The translations under genes and the position numbers were made by a program. This document shows, piece after piece, positions 1-8,765 of a DNA stretch of 64,000 nucleotides. Within the stretch, counting starts at the first letter, position 1, and every line of letters begins with the position of its first letter. Origin of the DNA: Flavobacteriales bacterium (GTDB lineage Bacteria; Bacteroidota; Bacteroidia; Flavobacteriales_F; PHOS-HE28); NCBI GenBank assembly GCA_020635715.1, contig JACJZG010000012.1, positions 60,566-124,565 of the forward strand, given 5' to 3'. The notes beneath the pieces were generated by a model. It saw only the letters and a program-made list of their open reading frames with translations, ran no database searches and was not told the origin of the DNA.

Positions 1-607
1 ACCCCTGCGAAGCGACACCGCCCTTCACCGCATCATCACCTCGACTAAGCGTTCCCTGCGGCCGGCGAGCTTGATGCGGCCGTTCGCTCATCTTCTTCGG
101 GGATTCTGGGAACGGTACAGCGCGCGTCTTCGCCCCTGATGCAGTAGCCCGTGCGCCGTTCCTCCAGCTAACACACCCCGAAGCCTGGAGATCGCTAGGC
201 TCCCTCCCTTCACGGACCACGCCGCACCCCGCCGACATGCCCGATCTCTCTTCTGAACAAGCGAGGCACCGAAGGACCTTACCGCCACGCACGACTGGTG
301 GTGATGCTAACAACAGACACCCCGGGTCAGCTTTATACCGAACTGCATCCACGCCCGCCTCCTGTGGTCATGGGCTTTCTCCTGACCCGCTCCTTCCGGA
401 GATGAGGCCCCTGTCGACGGCACGATCACATGCCATCGCCCGCTATGAGCATTTGGCATGTTGTGGACCCATCCCATGTGGCGACTTCCGCTCACCTGGA
501 ACCGAGCTCGGTACGGATGGTAGGCCTTATGGTACACTACCGCGGGAATTCGGCCCGCATCACGACCGGGACGGTCATCGTTCTGGGTCTTCCGGTACCT
601 GGCCCAT
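1..607. other. No recognisable gene (left edge)
   Basis: I see no convincing coding region here. The open frames on both strands are short, arginine-, proline- and serine-rich and do not resemble a family I know. Because the kinase immediately downstream is broken by frame changes, this stretch may hold the far N-terminus of the same kinase or a neighbour, equally scrambled. Nothing RNA-like or repetitive stands out. Confidence 0.4.
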
Positions 608-2190
608 TGGACAAGGCCACCACCTTCAGCTACCTCTTCGCATTCTCTCGGCTTCCTGCTCGCACTGGCTATGGGCGCGCGCAGCATGGTACGGAAAATG
701 AGGCATCCCCGCCGATGGGCATCGGGGCTAAGGTCCATCGCCCCTGCTGTCCCTTCGCCGCATCAGTCTGGTCTTCTTCGGCGCCGGGGCGAACATGCTG
801 CTGGCCGGCAGTACACCGAACGCACTGAGTGCCGCCATCCTCGAGAGAAGGCCCGTTCGGCACATGCAACCGTAAATAACGATTCGGATGGCCAGCCGAC
901 CCTCGGGCGCATCAGGATGCCCGCCATCTGGAACATCTGTTGGCAGGCTGAGCAACATGCTCTTCTCCGACATCACGGTGTACGACATCAACGGCAGGGC
1001 ATCATTTCTTCACGTCCACAGGTGTTCACGAACGGACTGCCGGCCCCTACATGGACCTGCTGGCCTTCGTGCGCCTGGTACCGAGGGCGCGGGCGACTTC
1101 GCATGAGGAATCCATCGGCACGGCACTATACCAGAACGCCTACATGCCCCTGCGCGATCGGTCCGGTCAGGTGCTTGGCCACCTCTCGCTACCTGCGTTC
1201 GCTGATCAACGCCAGCAGGAACAGGAGCGCTCGGGTGTGCTCATCGCCGTGGTCAACCTTTTCGTGCTGCTCTTCGCCCTCAGCGTTCTCGTGGCGCTCT
1301 TCATCAGCAACTGGACCACCCGACCGCTCGACCTCTTGAAGCGATCGCTCGCCAGCGTGGAATTGAAGGGCACCGACCGCAAGCTCCGCTACCGCGGGCG
1401 CGATGAAGTGGGTCAGCTGGTGGAGGTGTACAACCGCAAGGTGGAGGAATTGCGGGTGAGCGCAGAGAAGCTCGCGCAAAGCGAGCGGGAAAGCGCGTGG
1501 AAGGAGATGGCCCGGCAGGTGGCGCACGAGATCAAGAATCCCCTCACGCCGATGAAGCTGTCCATCCAGCACTTCCAGCAGACCCAGACCTGGCTGCAGC
1601 GGGCGCGCGGGAACGCCCGGAATTGCCGCAGCAACAACCGAGTTTTACCCAACGGCCAGAGTTCAGCTTATTTCCGCGCAGATGCCGCCAGTATTGTTCC
1701 CCACGACCATCGACCTCGCCGAAGTGGCGCGGACATCCGTGCAGCTCTTCGGGCATGCGCCCGGTTGCTCCGTTAAGCTCACGAGCCATGGCGAACTGCT
1801 GGTGCATGCCGATCGCGAGCACCTGCTGCGCACCTTCAACAACCTCATCAAGAACGCACAACAGGCCATCCCCGATGGGCGGCAGGGTGTGGTGGAGGTG
1901 ATCCTACGGGCGGAAGGAGGCGAGGCCATCGCCGAAGTGCGCGACAATGGTGCGGGCATCCCGGCCGATACCGCCGACCATGTCTTCGTTCCGAAGTTCA
2001 CCACCAAGAGCAGCGGCATGGGCCTGGGCCTCGCCTACAGGAAACGTATGGTGGAGAATGCGGGCGGGCGGGTCTGGTTCAATTAATGACAGAGGGGAGC
2101 GGCACCAGCTTCTTTGTGGCTCATGCCCTTGCAGAAGTAGCCGATACCTTTGGCCAGGCCGATCAACTGACCGCCTCATTTCCTGATCAT
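608..2190 (+). pseudogene. NtrY-like sensor histidine kinase, frame-disrupted
   Basis: The pieces of one membrane sensor kinase can be read only by switching frame. A membrane segment containing RISLVFFGAG lies near 747-800, a sensor piece with SDITVYDING near 960-1000, a fragment with SSRPQVFTNG near 1005-1035, then one long piece from about 1051 with a transmembrane helix, a HAMP region ending in DEVGQLVEVYN and the DHp phosphoacceptor motif VAHEIKNPLTPMKL near 1520-1560. The ATPase domain follows in another frame from 1682, with N box NNLIKNAQQA, G1 DNGAGIP and G2 GMGLGLAY. Its last residues (GTSFFV) are in yet another frame after a stop at 2084. At least four to five frame changes are needed, plus lost sequence around 1600-1680. 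The family is NtrY-type, usually paired with an NtrC-like regulator, not seen here. This is either a decaying gene or uncorrected sequence error; the 3' gene order looks ordinary, so I lean towards error. Confidence 0.75.
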
Positions 2191-2206
2191 CTGATCCTTT
2201 CGGTAC

Positions 2207-2989
2207 ATGTCCTACAAGAACCTCCTCGTCACCGACGCCGACGCCGTCCGCACCATCACCATCAACCGTCCCGACCAGCTCAATGCGCTGAACCGTGACA
2301 CCATCGCCGAACTGAACAAGGCGCTGACCGCTGCCGAGGCCCACAAGAGCATCCGCGTGGTGCTGCTCACCGGCAGTGGCCAGAAGGCCTTCGTGGCCGG
2401 CGCCGACATCAAGGAGTTCGCCAACTTCAGTGTGCCCGAAGGGAAGGCCCTTGCTGCTGATGGCCAGAAGCAGCTCTTCGATCATGTGGAGCACCTCGGC
2501 AAGCCGGTGATCGCGGCCGTGAACGGATTCGCGCTCGGCGGTGGATTGGAGTTGGCCATGAGCGCACACGTGCGCATCGCCAGTGAGAATGCGAAGATGG
2601 GCCTGCCCGAAGTGAGCCTTGGCGTGATACCCGGCTACGGTGGTACGCAACGTCTGCCGCGCCTGGTGGGCAAGGGCAAGGCGATGGAGATGATCCTAAG
2701 CGCCCAGATGATCGACGCGAACGACGCGTACCAGTGGGGCCTGGTGAACCGCGTGGTACCGCAAGAACAACTGCTGAGCACCGCGCATGAGCTGGCCGTG
2801 CGCATCATGAAGAACAGCCCCACCGCCCTCGCCGCTGCCATCCGCGCGGTGAACGCCGGTTACGAGCCCGGCGCCAACGGCCTGCAACGCGAGATCGAGG
2901 AGTTCGGAAAGTGCTTCGGAACAGCGGACTTCAAAGAAGGGACAACGGCGTTCGTGGAGAAACGGAAGGCGAATTTCACGGGGGCGTGA
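2207..2989 (+). CDS. Enoyl-CoA hydratase/isomerase (crotonase) family
   Basis: A 260-residue cytoplasmic crotonase, the normal length. It likely hydrates 2-enoyl-CoA to 3-hydroxyacyl-CoA in fatty-acid or butyrate-type metabolism. The substrate is inferred only from family likeness. Seen in the sequence: the first oxyanion-hole loop with VAGADIKEF near residue 65, the second with NGFALGGGLELA near 108, and the segment GLPEVSLGVIPG near 135. The two glutamates (in GLELA and LPEV) sit where hydratases carry their catalytic pair, which favours a hydratase over an isomerase. The reading frame is intact, which is notable because both neighbours are frame-disrupted. It is followed by an inverted repeat and then the flippase gene on the same strand. 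No Shine-Dalgarno sequence is visible. Confidence 0.92.
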   Translation: MSYKNLLVTDADAVRTITINRPDQLNALNRDTIAELNKALTAAEAHKSIRVVLLTGSGQKAFVAGADIKEFANFSVPEGKALAADGQKQLFDHVEHLGKPVIAAVNGFALGGGLELAMSAHVRIASENAKMGLPEVSLGVIPGYGGTQRLPRLVGKGKAMEMILSAQMIDANDAYQWGLVNRVVPQEQLLSTAHELAVRIMKNSPTALAAAIRAVNAGYEPGANGLQREIEEFGKCFGTADFKEGTTAFVEKRKANFTGA

Positions 2990-2990
2990 T

Positions 2991-3075
2991 CCACAGATGA
3001 CACCGATGACGCAGATGAGATACAGTTGTGGTCACGTCGTGGGCTGCTCATCTGTGTCATCTGCGCCATCTGCGG
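2991..3075. repeat. Imperfect inverted repeat of CAGATGA-type units
   Basis: The left arm at 2991-3019 matches the reverse complement of the right arm at 3047-3075 at 24 of 29 positions, with a 27-base loop. Each arm is itself three copies of a roughly 10-base CACAGATGA-like unit. It lies between the stop of the hydratase gene and the start of the flippase gene. It could fold as a long hairpin and act as an attenuator or a dispersed palindromic repeat. No T-run follows, so a classical terminator is unlikely. Confidence 0.7.
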
Positions 3076-3085
3076 ATGTACTGCA

Positions 3086-4583
3086 TTGAGCACACTTCGC
3101 AAACTCGCCGGCCAGACAGCCATCTACGGGCTGAGCAGCATCGTTGCGCGCTTCCCTGAACTTCCCTGCTGGTGCCCTTGTACACCAGCAGTCTTCGTCT
3201 TCGCGTTTGGCGGAATACGGCGTGGTCACCGCGCTCCACTTCCTGATGCCTGCTCAACGTGGTGTCACCTTCTCGGCATGGAGATCCACCTTCTTCCGCT
3301 TCGCCAACAACAAGGACCATGTTGGCGAAAACCCTGATGGTGGGCGTGCTGCGGCCAGCACCGCCACCTGGTCTTCTTCTTCCCCCGCGCTCGCCTTCAT
3401 GCTCCTCGGCGGTCTGTTCTCACAACAACTGGCGGATGGTCTCCACTTCAGTGCATACGCCAGCTCGGTGCTCATGCTCGTGGGCATCATCGGTATCGAT
3501 GCCATCACCGCCATCCCCATGGCACGCTTACGCCAGGAAGGACGGCCCTGGAAATACGCCGCCATCAACCTGCTCAGCGTGGGCGTGAACATCGGCCTCA
3601 GCCTCTTCTTCCTGTTGTACTGCATGAAGCGCTACAACATGGGCGAGAGCAACGCGCTGATCGACGCGGTGTACGACCCTTCGCTCGGTGTGGGCTATGT
3701 GTTCGCCATCAACCTCGTGAGCACCGCGGTGAAACTGCTCGTGCTTCTACCCTCGTGGCCCCGGTTCGGTGGCTTGAACAAGGAGCTGCTGCGCGCGATG
3801 TTCGCCTTCGGTGCGCCGCTCATGATCGCGGGTCTCGCCGGCATGGTGAACGAGACCGCCGACCGTGTGATCCTCAAGTACCTCCTGCCCGCCGATGTGG
3901 CCGATAGCGAGCTCGGGATCTACGGCGCCTGTTACAAGCTGGCGGTGCTGATAACCCTCTTCATCCAGGCCTTCCGCATGGGCGCCGAGCCCTTCTTCTT
4001 CAGCCACGCGAAAGAGAAGAACAGCAAGGAGACCTTCGCCCGGATCATGAACATCTTCGTGGCCGTGTGCATGAGCGCCTTCCTGGTGGTGATGCTCTTC
4101 CTCGACCTGTTCAAGTGGTTCATCCCGAACCCGGCCTACCACGTTGGATTACGCGTGGTGCCGATCCTGATGCTCGCCAACGTCTTCCTGGGCATCTACT
4201 ACAACCAGAGCGTGTGGTACAAGCTCACCGACCGGCCGCGTGTGGGTAGCACCATCAGCATCATCGGCGCGGGCATCACTATCGTGCTGCTCTTCGCACT
4301 GATACCCGCTATGGGCTACATGGGCGCCGCATGGGCCACCTTCATTTGCTACGCGTGCATGGCGGCCATCAGCTACGTCTGGGGGCAGAAGCATTACCCG
4401 ATCCCGTACAACGTGAGCCGCATCCTGCTGTACATGGCGGGTGCGGTGCTCTTGTGGTGGGGATGTGAGCAGCTGGCGTTGGAGGGAGCGGCCAACTATG
4501 CCATGCGCTCTACAGCCTTGTTGATCTTTCTGGCCGCTGCCTGGAAGCTTGAAAAGGACGTGCTCCGACCTTTGCGGGCATGA
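3086..4583 (+). CDS. Oligosaccharide flippase (polysaccharide biosynthesis protein), 5' part frameshifted
   Basis: A multi-pass inner-membrane protein of the MVF/MATE-like flippase superfamily (Wzx/RfbX type), expected to move lipid-linked sugars across the membrane. The N-terminus KLAGQTAIYGLSSIV is typical and starts near 3086, perhaps from TTG. After about 25 residues the protein continues only by changing frame: LVPLYTSSLRL near 3170, LAEYGVVTAL near 3215, KTLMVGVLRPA near 3330, then one clean frame from about 3390 to the stop. The 3' two thirds are intact, with about ten hydrophobic helices and motifs such as GAPLMIAGLAGMVNETADR. The stop overlaps the dut start as ATGA. The dense indels in 250 bases look like sequence error rather than slow decay. 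If real, the protein is dead. Confidence 0.8.
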
Positions 4584-5038
4584 ACGAGGCCCATGAGCAT
4601 TCCATCGAAGTCCGCATCACCAACCGCAGCCACCACCCGCTCCCCTCCTACGCCACCCCCCACAGCGCCGGCATGGATCTCCGTGCCAACCTGGACAAGC
4701 CGGTGACCCTGGAGCCCGGCCAGCGCGCCCTGATCCCCACCGGCCTCTTCCTGGAACTCCCCGAAGGCACCGAAGCCCAAGTGCGCCCCCGCAGTGGCCT
4801 GGCCTTCAAACATGGCATCACGGTGCTCAACAGCCCGGGCACCATCGACGCGGACTACCGCGGTGAGGTGGGCGTCCTTTTGATCAACCATGGCCACGAG
4901 GCCTTCGAGGTGAAGGATGGCGAGCGCGTGGCGCAACTGGTCATTGCCCGCTACCTGCGCGTCACTTTGGCAGAAAGTGCGGACCTTCGCGCCACTGAAC
5001 GAGGAGCGGGCGGCTTCGGACACACCGGCACCCGCTGA
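4580..5038 (+). CDS. dut: dUTP diphosphatase
   Basis: A trimeric dUTPase of 152 residues, the usual size, which hydrolyses dUTP to dUMP and pyrophosphate, keeping uracil out of DNA and feeding dTMP synthesis. All five family motifs can be read in order: AGMDLRA (motif 1), PRSGLAFKHGI (2), GTIDADYRGEV (3, with the catalytic aspartate region), RVAQLVI (4) and the glycine-rich C-terminal RGAGGFGHTG (5), which closes over the nucleotide. The start codon overlaps the stop of the flippase gene (ATGA). A GACCTTTG sequence 12 bases before the ATG is a one-mismatch -7 promoter element, so a private promoter inside the upstream gene is possible. Confidence 0.96.
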   Translation: MNEAHEHSIEVRITNRSHHPLPSYATPHSAGMDLRANLDKPVTLEPGQRALIPTGLFLELPEGTEAQVRPRSGLAFKHGITVLNSPGTIDADYRGEVGVLLINHGHEAFEVKDGERVAQLVIARYLRVTLAESADLRATERGAGGFGHTGTR

Positions 5039-5053
5039 GCGAGTTAGAACCGA

Positions 5054-6061
5054 ATGAAGATCATCGTCCCCATGGCCGGAATGGGCAAGCGGATGCGTCC
5101 GCACACCCACACCACCGCCAAGCCCCTGCTGCCCATCGCCGGCAAGCCCATCGTACAACGCCTCGTGGAGGACCTGGCCGCCGTGGCCGGCGAACCCGTG
5201 GAAGAGGTCGCCTTCATCGTGCACCCCAGCTTCGGGGTGAAGGTGGAGAACGAGCTCGTGGCGATCGCCAAGGCCGTGGGCGCCAAGGGCACCATCCACT
5301 ATCAAGAGGTGGCGTTGGGCACCGCCCATGCGATCCTCTGCGCCGAAAAGGCGTTGTGCGGCCGGGTGATCGTGGCCTTCGCGGATACCCTTTTCCGTGC
5401 CAAGTTGAAGCTGGACAAGGACTGCGATGGCGTGATCTGGGTGAACAAGGTGGAGGATCCGCGGCCCTTCGGCGTGGTGAAGCTCGATGCCAGCGGCATC
5501 ATCACCGAGTTCGTGGAGAAGCCCCAGGAGTTCGTGAGCGACCTGGCGATCATCGGCATCTACTACTTCGCCGATGGCGAGTACCTGCGCAAGGAGATGC
5601 AGTTCCTGATCGACAACGACATCAAGGACAAGGGCGAGTACCAGCTGACCAACGCCATGGAGAACATGAAGCAGAAGGGCGCACGCTTCAAGGCCGGCAG
5701 CGTGGACGTGTGGATGGATTGTGGCAACAAGAACGCCATGGTCGATACCAACACCAAGGTCCTCGGCTTCCTGAAGGGAGAGAAAGGGCTGGTCAGTGCC
5801 TCGTTGAAACAGGAGCACAGCTTGGTGATCGAGCCTTGCTTCATCGGCGAGAACGTGACGATCACCAATAGCATCGTGGGGCCGAACGTGTCCATCGAGG
5901 GCGGTGCTGTGGTCAGCGGCAGCGTTGTGCGGAACTCGATCCTTCGCGGCCATACGCGTGTACAGGATTGTGTGATGGACAACAGCATGATCGGCGAACG
6001 GGCCAGCGTGAAGGGCACGGCACTTGATGTGAGCATCAGCGACGACAGTACCTTGGGATGA
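5054..6061 (+). CDS. Sugar-phosphate nucleotidyltransferase
   Basis: A 335-residue cytoplasmic enzyme of the RmlA/GlmU-type nucleotidyltransferase superfamily, which makes NDP-sugars from NTP and sugar 1-phosphate. The N-terminal Rossmann-like domain opens with IIVPMAGMGKRMRP, the nucleotide-binding loop, followed by the KPLLPIAGKPI substrate signature. The C-terminal third (about 250-335) has hexapeptide-type turns (VTITNSIVGPNVSIEGG), a left-handed beta helix. This two-domain layout resembles GlmU or mannose-1-phosphate guanylyltransferases, but the sugar and base cannot be told from sequence. Its place beside a flippase gene suggests a cell-surface polysaccharide precursor. Sixteen bases separate it from dut, and its last bases overlap the next start (ATGA). 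Confidence 0.88.
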   Translation: MKIIVPMAGMGKRMRPHTHTTAKPLLPIAGKPIVQRLVEDLAAVAGEPVEEVAFIVHPSFGVKVENELVAIAKAVGAKGTIHYQEVALGTAHAILCAEKALCGRVIVAFADTLFRAKLKLDKDCDGVIWVNKVEDPRPFGVVKLDASGIITEFVEKPQEFVSDLAIIGIYYFADGEYLRKEMQFLIDNDIKDKGEYQLTNAMENMKQKGARFKAGSVDVWMDCGNKNAMVDTNTKVLGFLKGEKGLVSASLKQEHSLVIEPCFIGENVTITNSIVGPNVSIEGGAVVSGSVVRNSILRGHTRVQDCVMDNSMIGERASVKGTALDVSISDDSTLG

Positions 6062-7878
6062 CCATGCTCCCGGCCCCGATATCACACACGCCACGCTCAG
6101 GAGGTGTGCTGCTCGCCGTGCGGCGCACTGTTCTTGGTTCGTTGGTGCTCGTGCTGGTGGCGTGCAGCGGCCCCAAGACCGTGGCGGAAAAGCACACGGG
6201 CTCCGCGGAGCCGAGTGCGGCCACGAACGCCCCAGGGGATAAGCGGGCCCAGGTCATGCGGGTCTTCATGGAAGCGACCCAGGCCCGATTGGGCGGCCAG
6301 ATCCCGAAGGCCGTTCAACTCTACCAGCAATGCCTCAAGCTGGACCCGACCAATGGGGCGGCACATTTCGAGCTCGCCAAACTTTACCACCAGGGACAGA
6401 ACTTTCCCGCTGCCGTGGATCACGCCAAACGCGCCGTGGCCGCGGACAAGGAGAACATCTGGTACCGCTTCCTGCTCGCTGATCTCTATGCCCAGAACGA
6501 GCAGAGCAATGAAGCCGCCGCCGTTTACCGCGACGTGCTCGCCAAATGGCCGGACCGCTACGAGGTCTATTTCGACCTGGCCAACATGCTGGCATACGGC
6601 GGAAAGGTCGATGAGGCGATCAAGGTCTTCGATGACCAGGAACAGCGTTTCGGCCTGAGCGAGGAGCTCATCATGCACGAGTTCTCCATGCTCAGCCAGC
6701 AGGGCCGGATGGTGGAGGCACAGGCCCTGGTGGAGCGCGCGGCAAAAGCATACCCTGACGAACCCCAGTACATGGGTCTGCTCGCTGAGATCTACGATCA
6801 GCAGGGCGAACACGAGAAAGCACTCGAACAATACCGGAAGACGTTGGAGCGCGACCCGGATAACAGCATGCTCCGGATCGCCCTTGCCGAACACTACTAC
6901 GGTGTTGGGAAGATGGAAGAGGCATACAACGAACTCGGCCTCGCCTTCCTCGACCCCGACCTGGACATCGACGCCAAGATGCAGGTGCTCATCGGCTTCT
7001 TCGAAATGACCGAGCGCGAGGGTGAACAGCCCAACGACCGCCCCGACCTGATCCGTCGCTCCTACGCCTTGATCGAGTCCCTCGAGAAAGCGCACCCCGA
7101 AAGCGGGAAACCACACACCATCCACGGCGACTTCCTGCTTCGCGATGGCGAACTGGAAGAGGCGCGCGACCAGTTCCGCGAAGCATTGCGCACAGAGAAG
7201 GAGCGCTTCCCCATCCACATGCAGCTGCTCCAACTGGACCTGCAACTCGGGGACCACGGATCCCTGCACACCGACGCGGAGGAGACGATCAGCATCTTTC
7301 CCACGGTACCGGAACCTTACATCTACAACGGCATCGCCCTTTCCCAGCTCAAGCAGCACGATGCCGCCATCGAGACCCTGATCACGGGCCGTGACATGGT
7401 CGTGGACAACCCACCCCTGCTCGCCCAGTTCTGGAGCAGCCTCGGCGATGCGTACAACGAGGCCGGTCGGCACGCCGATTCGGACAAGGCCTACGACAAG
7501 TCCCTTGCGCTGGAACCGGACAACTCCGGCACGTTGAACAACTACGCCTATTACCTCAGCGTGCGTAACACGCAGCTGGAGAAGGCTGAACGCATGAGCG
7601 CTCGCTCACTCGAGCTTGCCCCGGGCTCGGCCACCTTCATGGATACCTACGCCTGGGTCCTGTTCAGGCTCCATCGTTACGCCGATGCCAAGGTCTGGAT
7701 AGAGAAGGCGGTGGCTTCCGGCGAGGTCGATGGTGTGGTGGCCGAACACCACGGCGACATCCTCTTCGAGCTCGGCGACAAGACAGGTGCCCTGGAACAA
7801 TGGCGCAAGGCGAAGGAACTAGGCGGAGGTAGCGAGCTGTTGGACCGCAAGATCAACGAAGGCGTTCGCGTGGAATGA
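6058..7878 (+). CDS. TPR-repeat lipoprotein
   Basis: A 606-residue exported protein made almost wholly of tetratricopeptide repeats. An N-terminal hydrophobic stretch ends in a lipobox (LVLVACS, cysteine near residue 36), so the mature protein is probably an outer-membrane lipoprotein. TPR units can be followed from about residue 70 to 590, for example AVQLYQQCLKLDPTNGAAHF and AVYRDVLAKWPDRYEVYFDL. Such proteins scaffold complexes. The adjacency to a DUF4292 lipoprotein and an EnvC-like protein suggests a role in envelope assembly, but no specific function can be read. Both ends overlap their neighbours by four bases, indicating translational coupling. Confidence 0.88.
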   Translation: MTMLPAPISHTPRSGGVLLAVRRTVLGSLVLVLVACSGPKTVAEKHTGSAEPSAATNAPGDKRAQVMRVFMEATQARLGGQIPKAVQLYQQCLKLDPTNGAAHFELAKLYHQGQNFPAAVDHAKRAVAADKENIWYRFLLADLYAQNEQSNEAAAVYRDVLAKWPDRYEVYFDLANMLAYGGKVDEAIKVFDDQEQRFGLSEELIMHEFSMLSQQGRMVEAQALVERAAKAYPDEPQYMGLLAEIYDQQGEHEKALEQYRKTLERDPDNSMLRIALAEHYYGVGKMEEAYNELGLAFLDPDLDIDAKMQVLIGFFEMTEREGEQPNDRPDLIRRSYALIESLEKAHPESGKPHTIHGDFLLRDGELEEARDQFREALRTEKERFPIHMQLLQLDLQLGDHGSLHTDAEETISIFPTVPEPYIYNGIALSQLKQHDAAIETLITGRDMVVDNPPLLAQFWSSLGDAYNEAGRHADSDKAYDKSLALEPDNSGTLNNYAYYLSVRNTQLEKAERMSARSLELAPGSATFMDTYAWVLFRLHRYADAKVWIEKAVASGEVDGVVAEHHGDILFELGDKTGALEQWRKAKELGGGSELLDRKINEGVRVE

Positions 7879-8765
7879 ACGGGGGGAGCATCGCGTTGGC
7901 GCTTTCCGCGCTCCTCCTTGCCGCCGGTTGCAAGTCCCGGAAGCCGATACCCATCCTGCGACCCGAACTGCCGGCGCGAAGCGCCGAGAAGCTCATCGAG
8001 CGAGTCACGGCGGCACATGCCGACACCTTCCGTTATTATTCGGCGAAGGCCGGCGTGGATATCGAACTTCCCGATGGAGGCAAGAGCTTCAAGGCACAGA
8101 TCCGCTCCGTTCGCGATAGTGCCGCCTGGATCAGCGTGGTGCCCGCGCTCGGTATCGAGGTGGCGCGCATCCTGCTCACCTCGGATTCGCTGAAGCTGAT
8201 GGACAAGCTCCACGACGAGTATTTTGTGGGCGATACGGGCACGGCGAAGGCGCGCTTCGGGCTGCAACCCAGCCTCGACCTGTTCCAACAGGCCCTGCTG
8301 GGAAAGCCCATCGGTCTTGTTCCTTCGGAGAAATACCGCAGCGACCGGGAGGACGGGCAGTACGTCCTGACGAGCCGTGAGAAACGCCGGTTCATCCGGG
8401 CCGCCGAGGACATCAGCCCGGGTGATACCCTCGCTCACGATCGCGACATGAAGGAGAAGCGGCTGGAGCGCACACTGCGCAAGGCCGAGGAGAAGGAAGC
8501 CATCGTCCTGCGGTACTGGATCGAACCCGACAGCTTCCTCGTTTCACGCGTGCAGATCGCCGACCTCGTACGCGACCAGACCGCCGATGTGCGTTATGAG
8601 GAACGGGGCGATGCCTCCATCCACCACCTGCCCACCCGGATCCGCATCACCCTGCGCGATGGTGAACGGCAGGCGACTGGCCTGTTGGATCTCTCGCGTG
8701 TGGAATTGGAGGGTCCGTTGCAGATGAGCTTCCGCATACCTGAGAAATTCACCCCGATGCCATGA
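7875..8765 (+). CDS. DUF4292 family lipoprotein
   Basis: A 296-residue lipoprotein with lipobox LLLAAGC (cysteine near residue 19). The body matches the Bacteroidota DUF4292 family as I know it: FRYYSAKAGVDIEL, then SFKAQIRSVRDSAAWISVVPALGIEVARILLT and a central D-rich region LMDKLHDEYFVGD. The fold is expected to be a LolA/LolB-like half barrel, so binding of lipoproteins or another hydrophobic ligand in the periplasm is plausible. That is inference from the fold family, not from residues seen here. Start and stop both overlap the neighbouring genes by four bases, tying it to the TPR lipoprotein and the EnvC-like gene. Confidence 0.85.
   Translation: MNGGSIALALSALLLAAGCKSRKPIPILRPELPARSAEKLIERVTAAHADTFRYYSAKAGVDIELPDGGKSFKAQIRSVRDSAAWISVVPALGIEVARILLTSDSLKLMDKLHDEYFVGDTGTAKARFGLQPSLDLFQQALLGKPIGLVPSEKYRSDREDGQYVLTSREKRRFIRAAEDISPGDTLAHDRDMKEKRLERTLRKAEEKEAIVLRYWIEPDSFLVSRVQIADLVRDQTADVRYEERGDASIHHLPTRIRITLRDGERQATGLLDLSRVELEGPLQMSFRIPEKFTPMP

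Noticed and set aside
237..701. 154-residue plus-strand frame at the left edge
   Set aside because: No family likeness and competing frames on the other strand of similar length; probably non-coding or scrambled sequence.
4496..6094. 532-residue open frame on the minus strand across dut and the nucleotidyltransferase gene
   Set aside because: It is the antisense shadow of two well-supported genes; its His/Asp/Val-rich composition is what GC-rich sequence gives in that frame.
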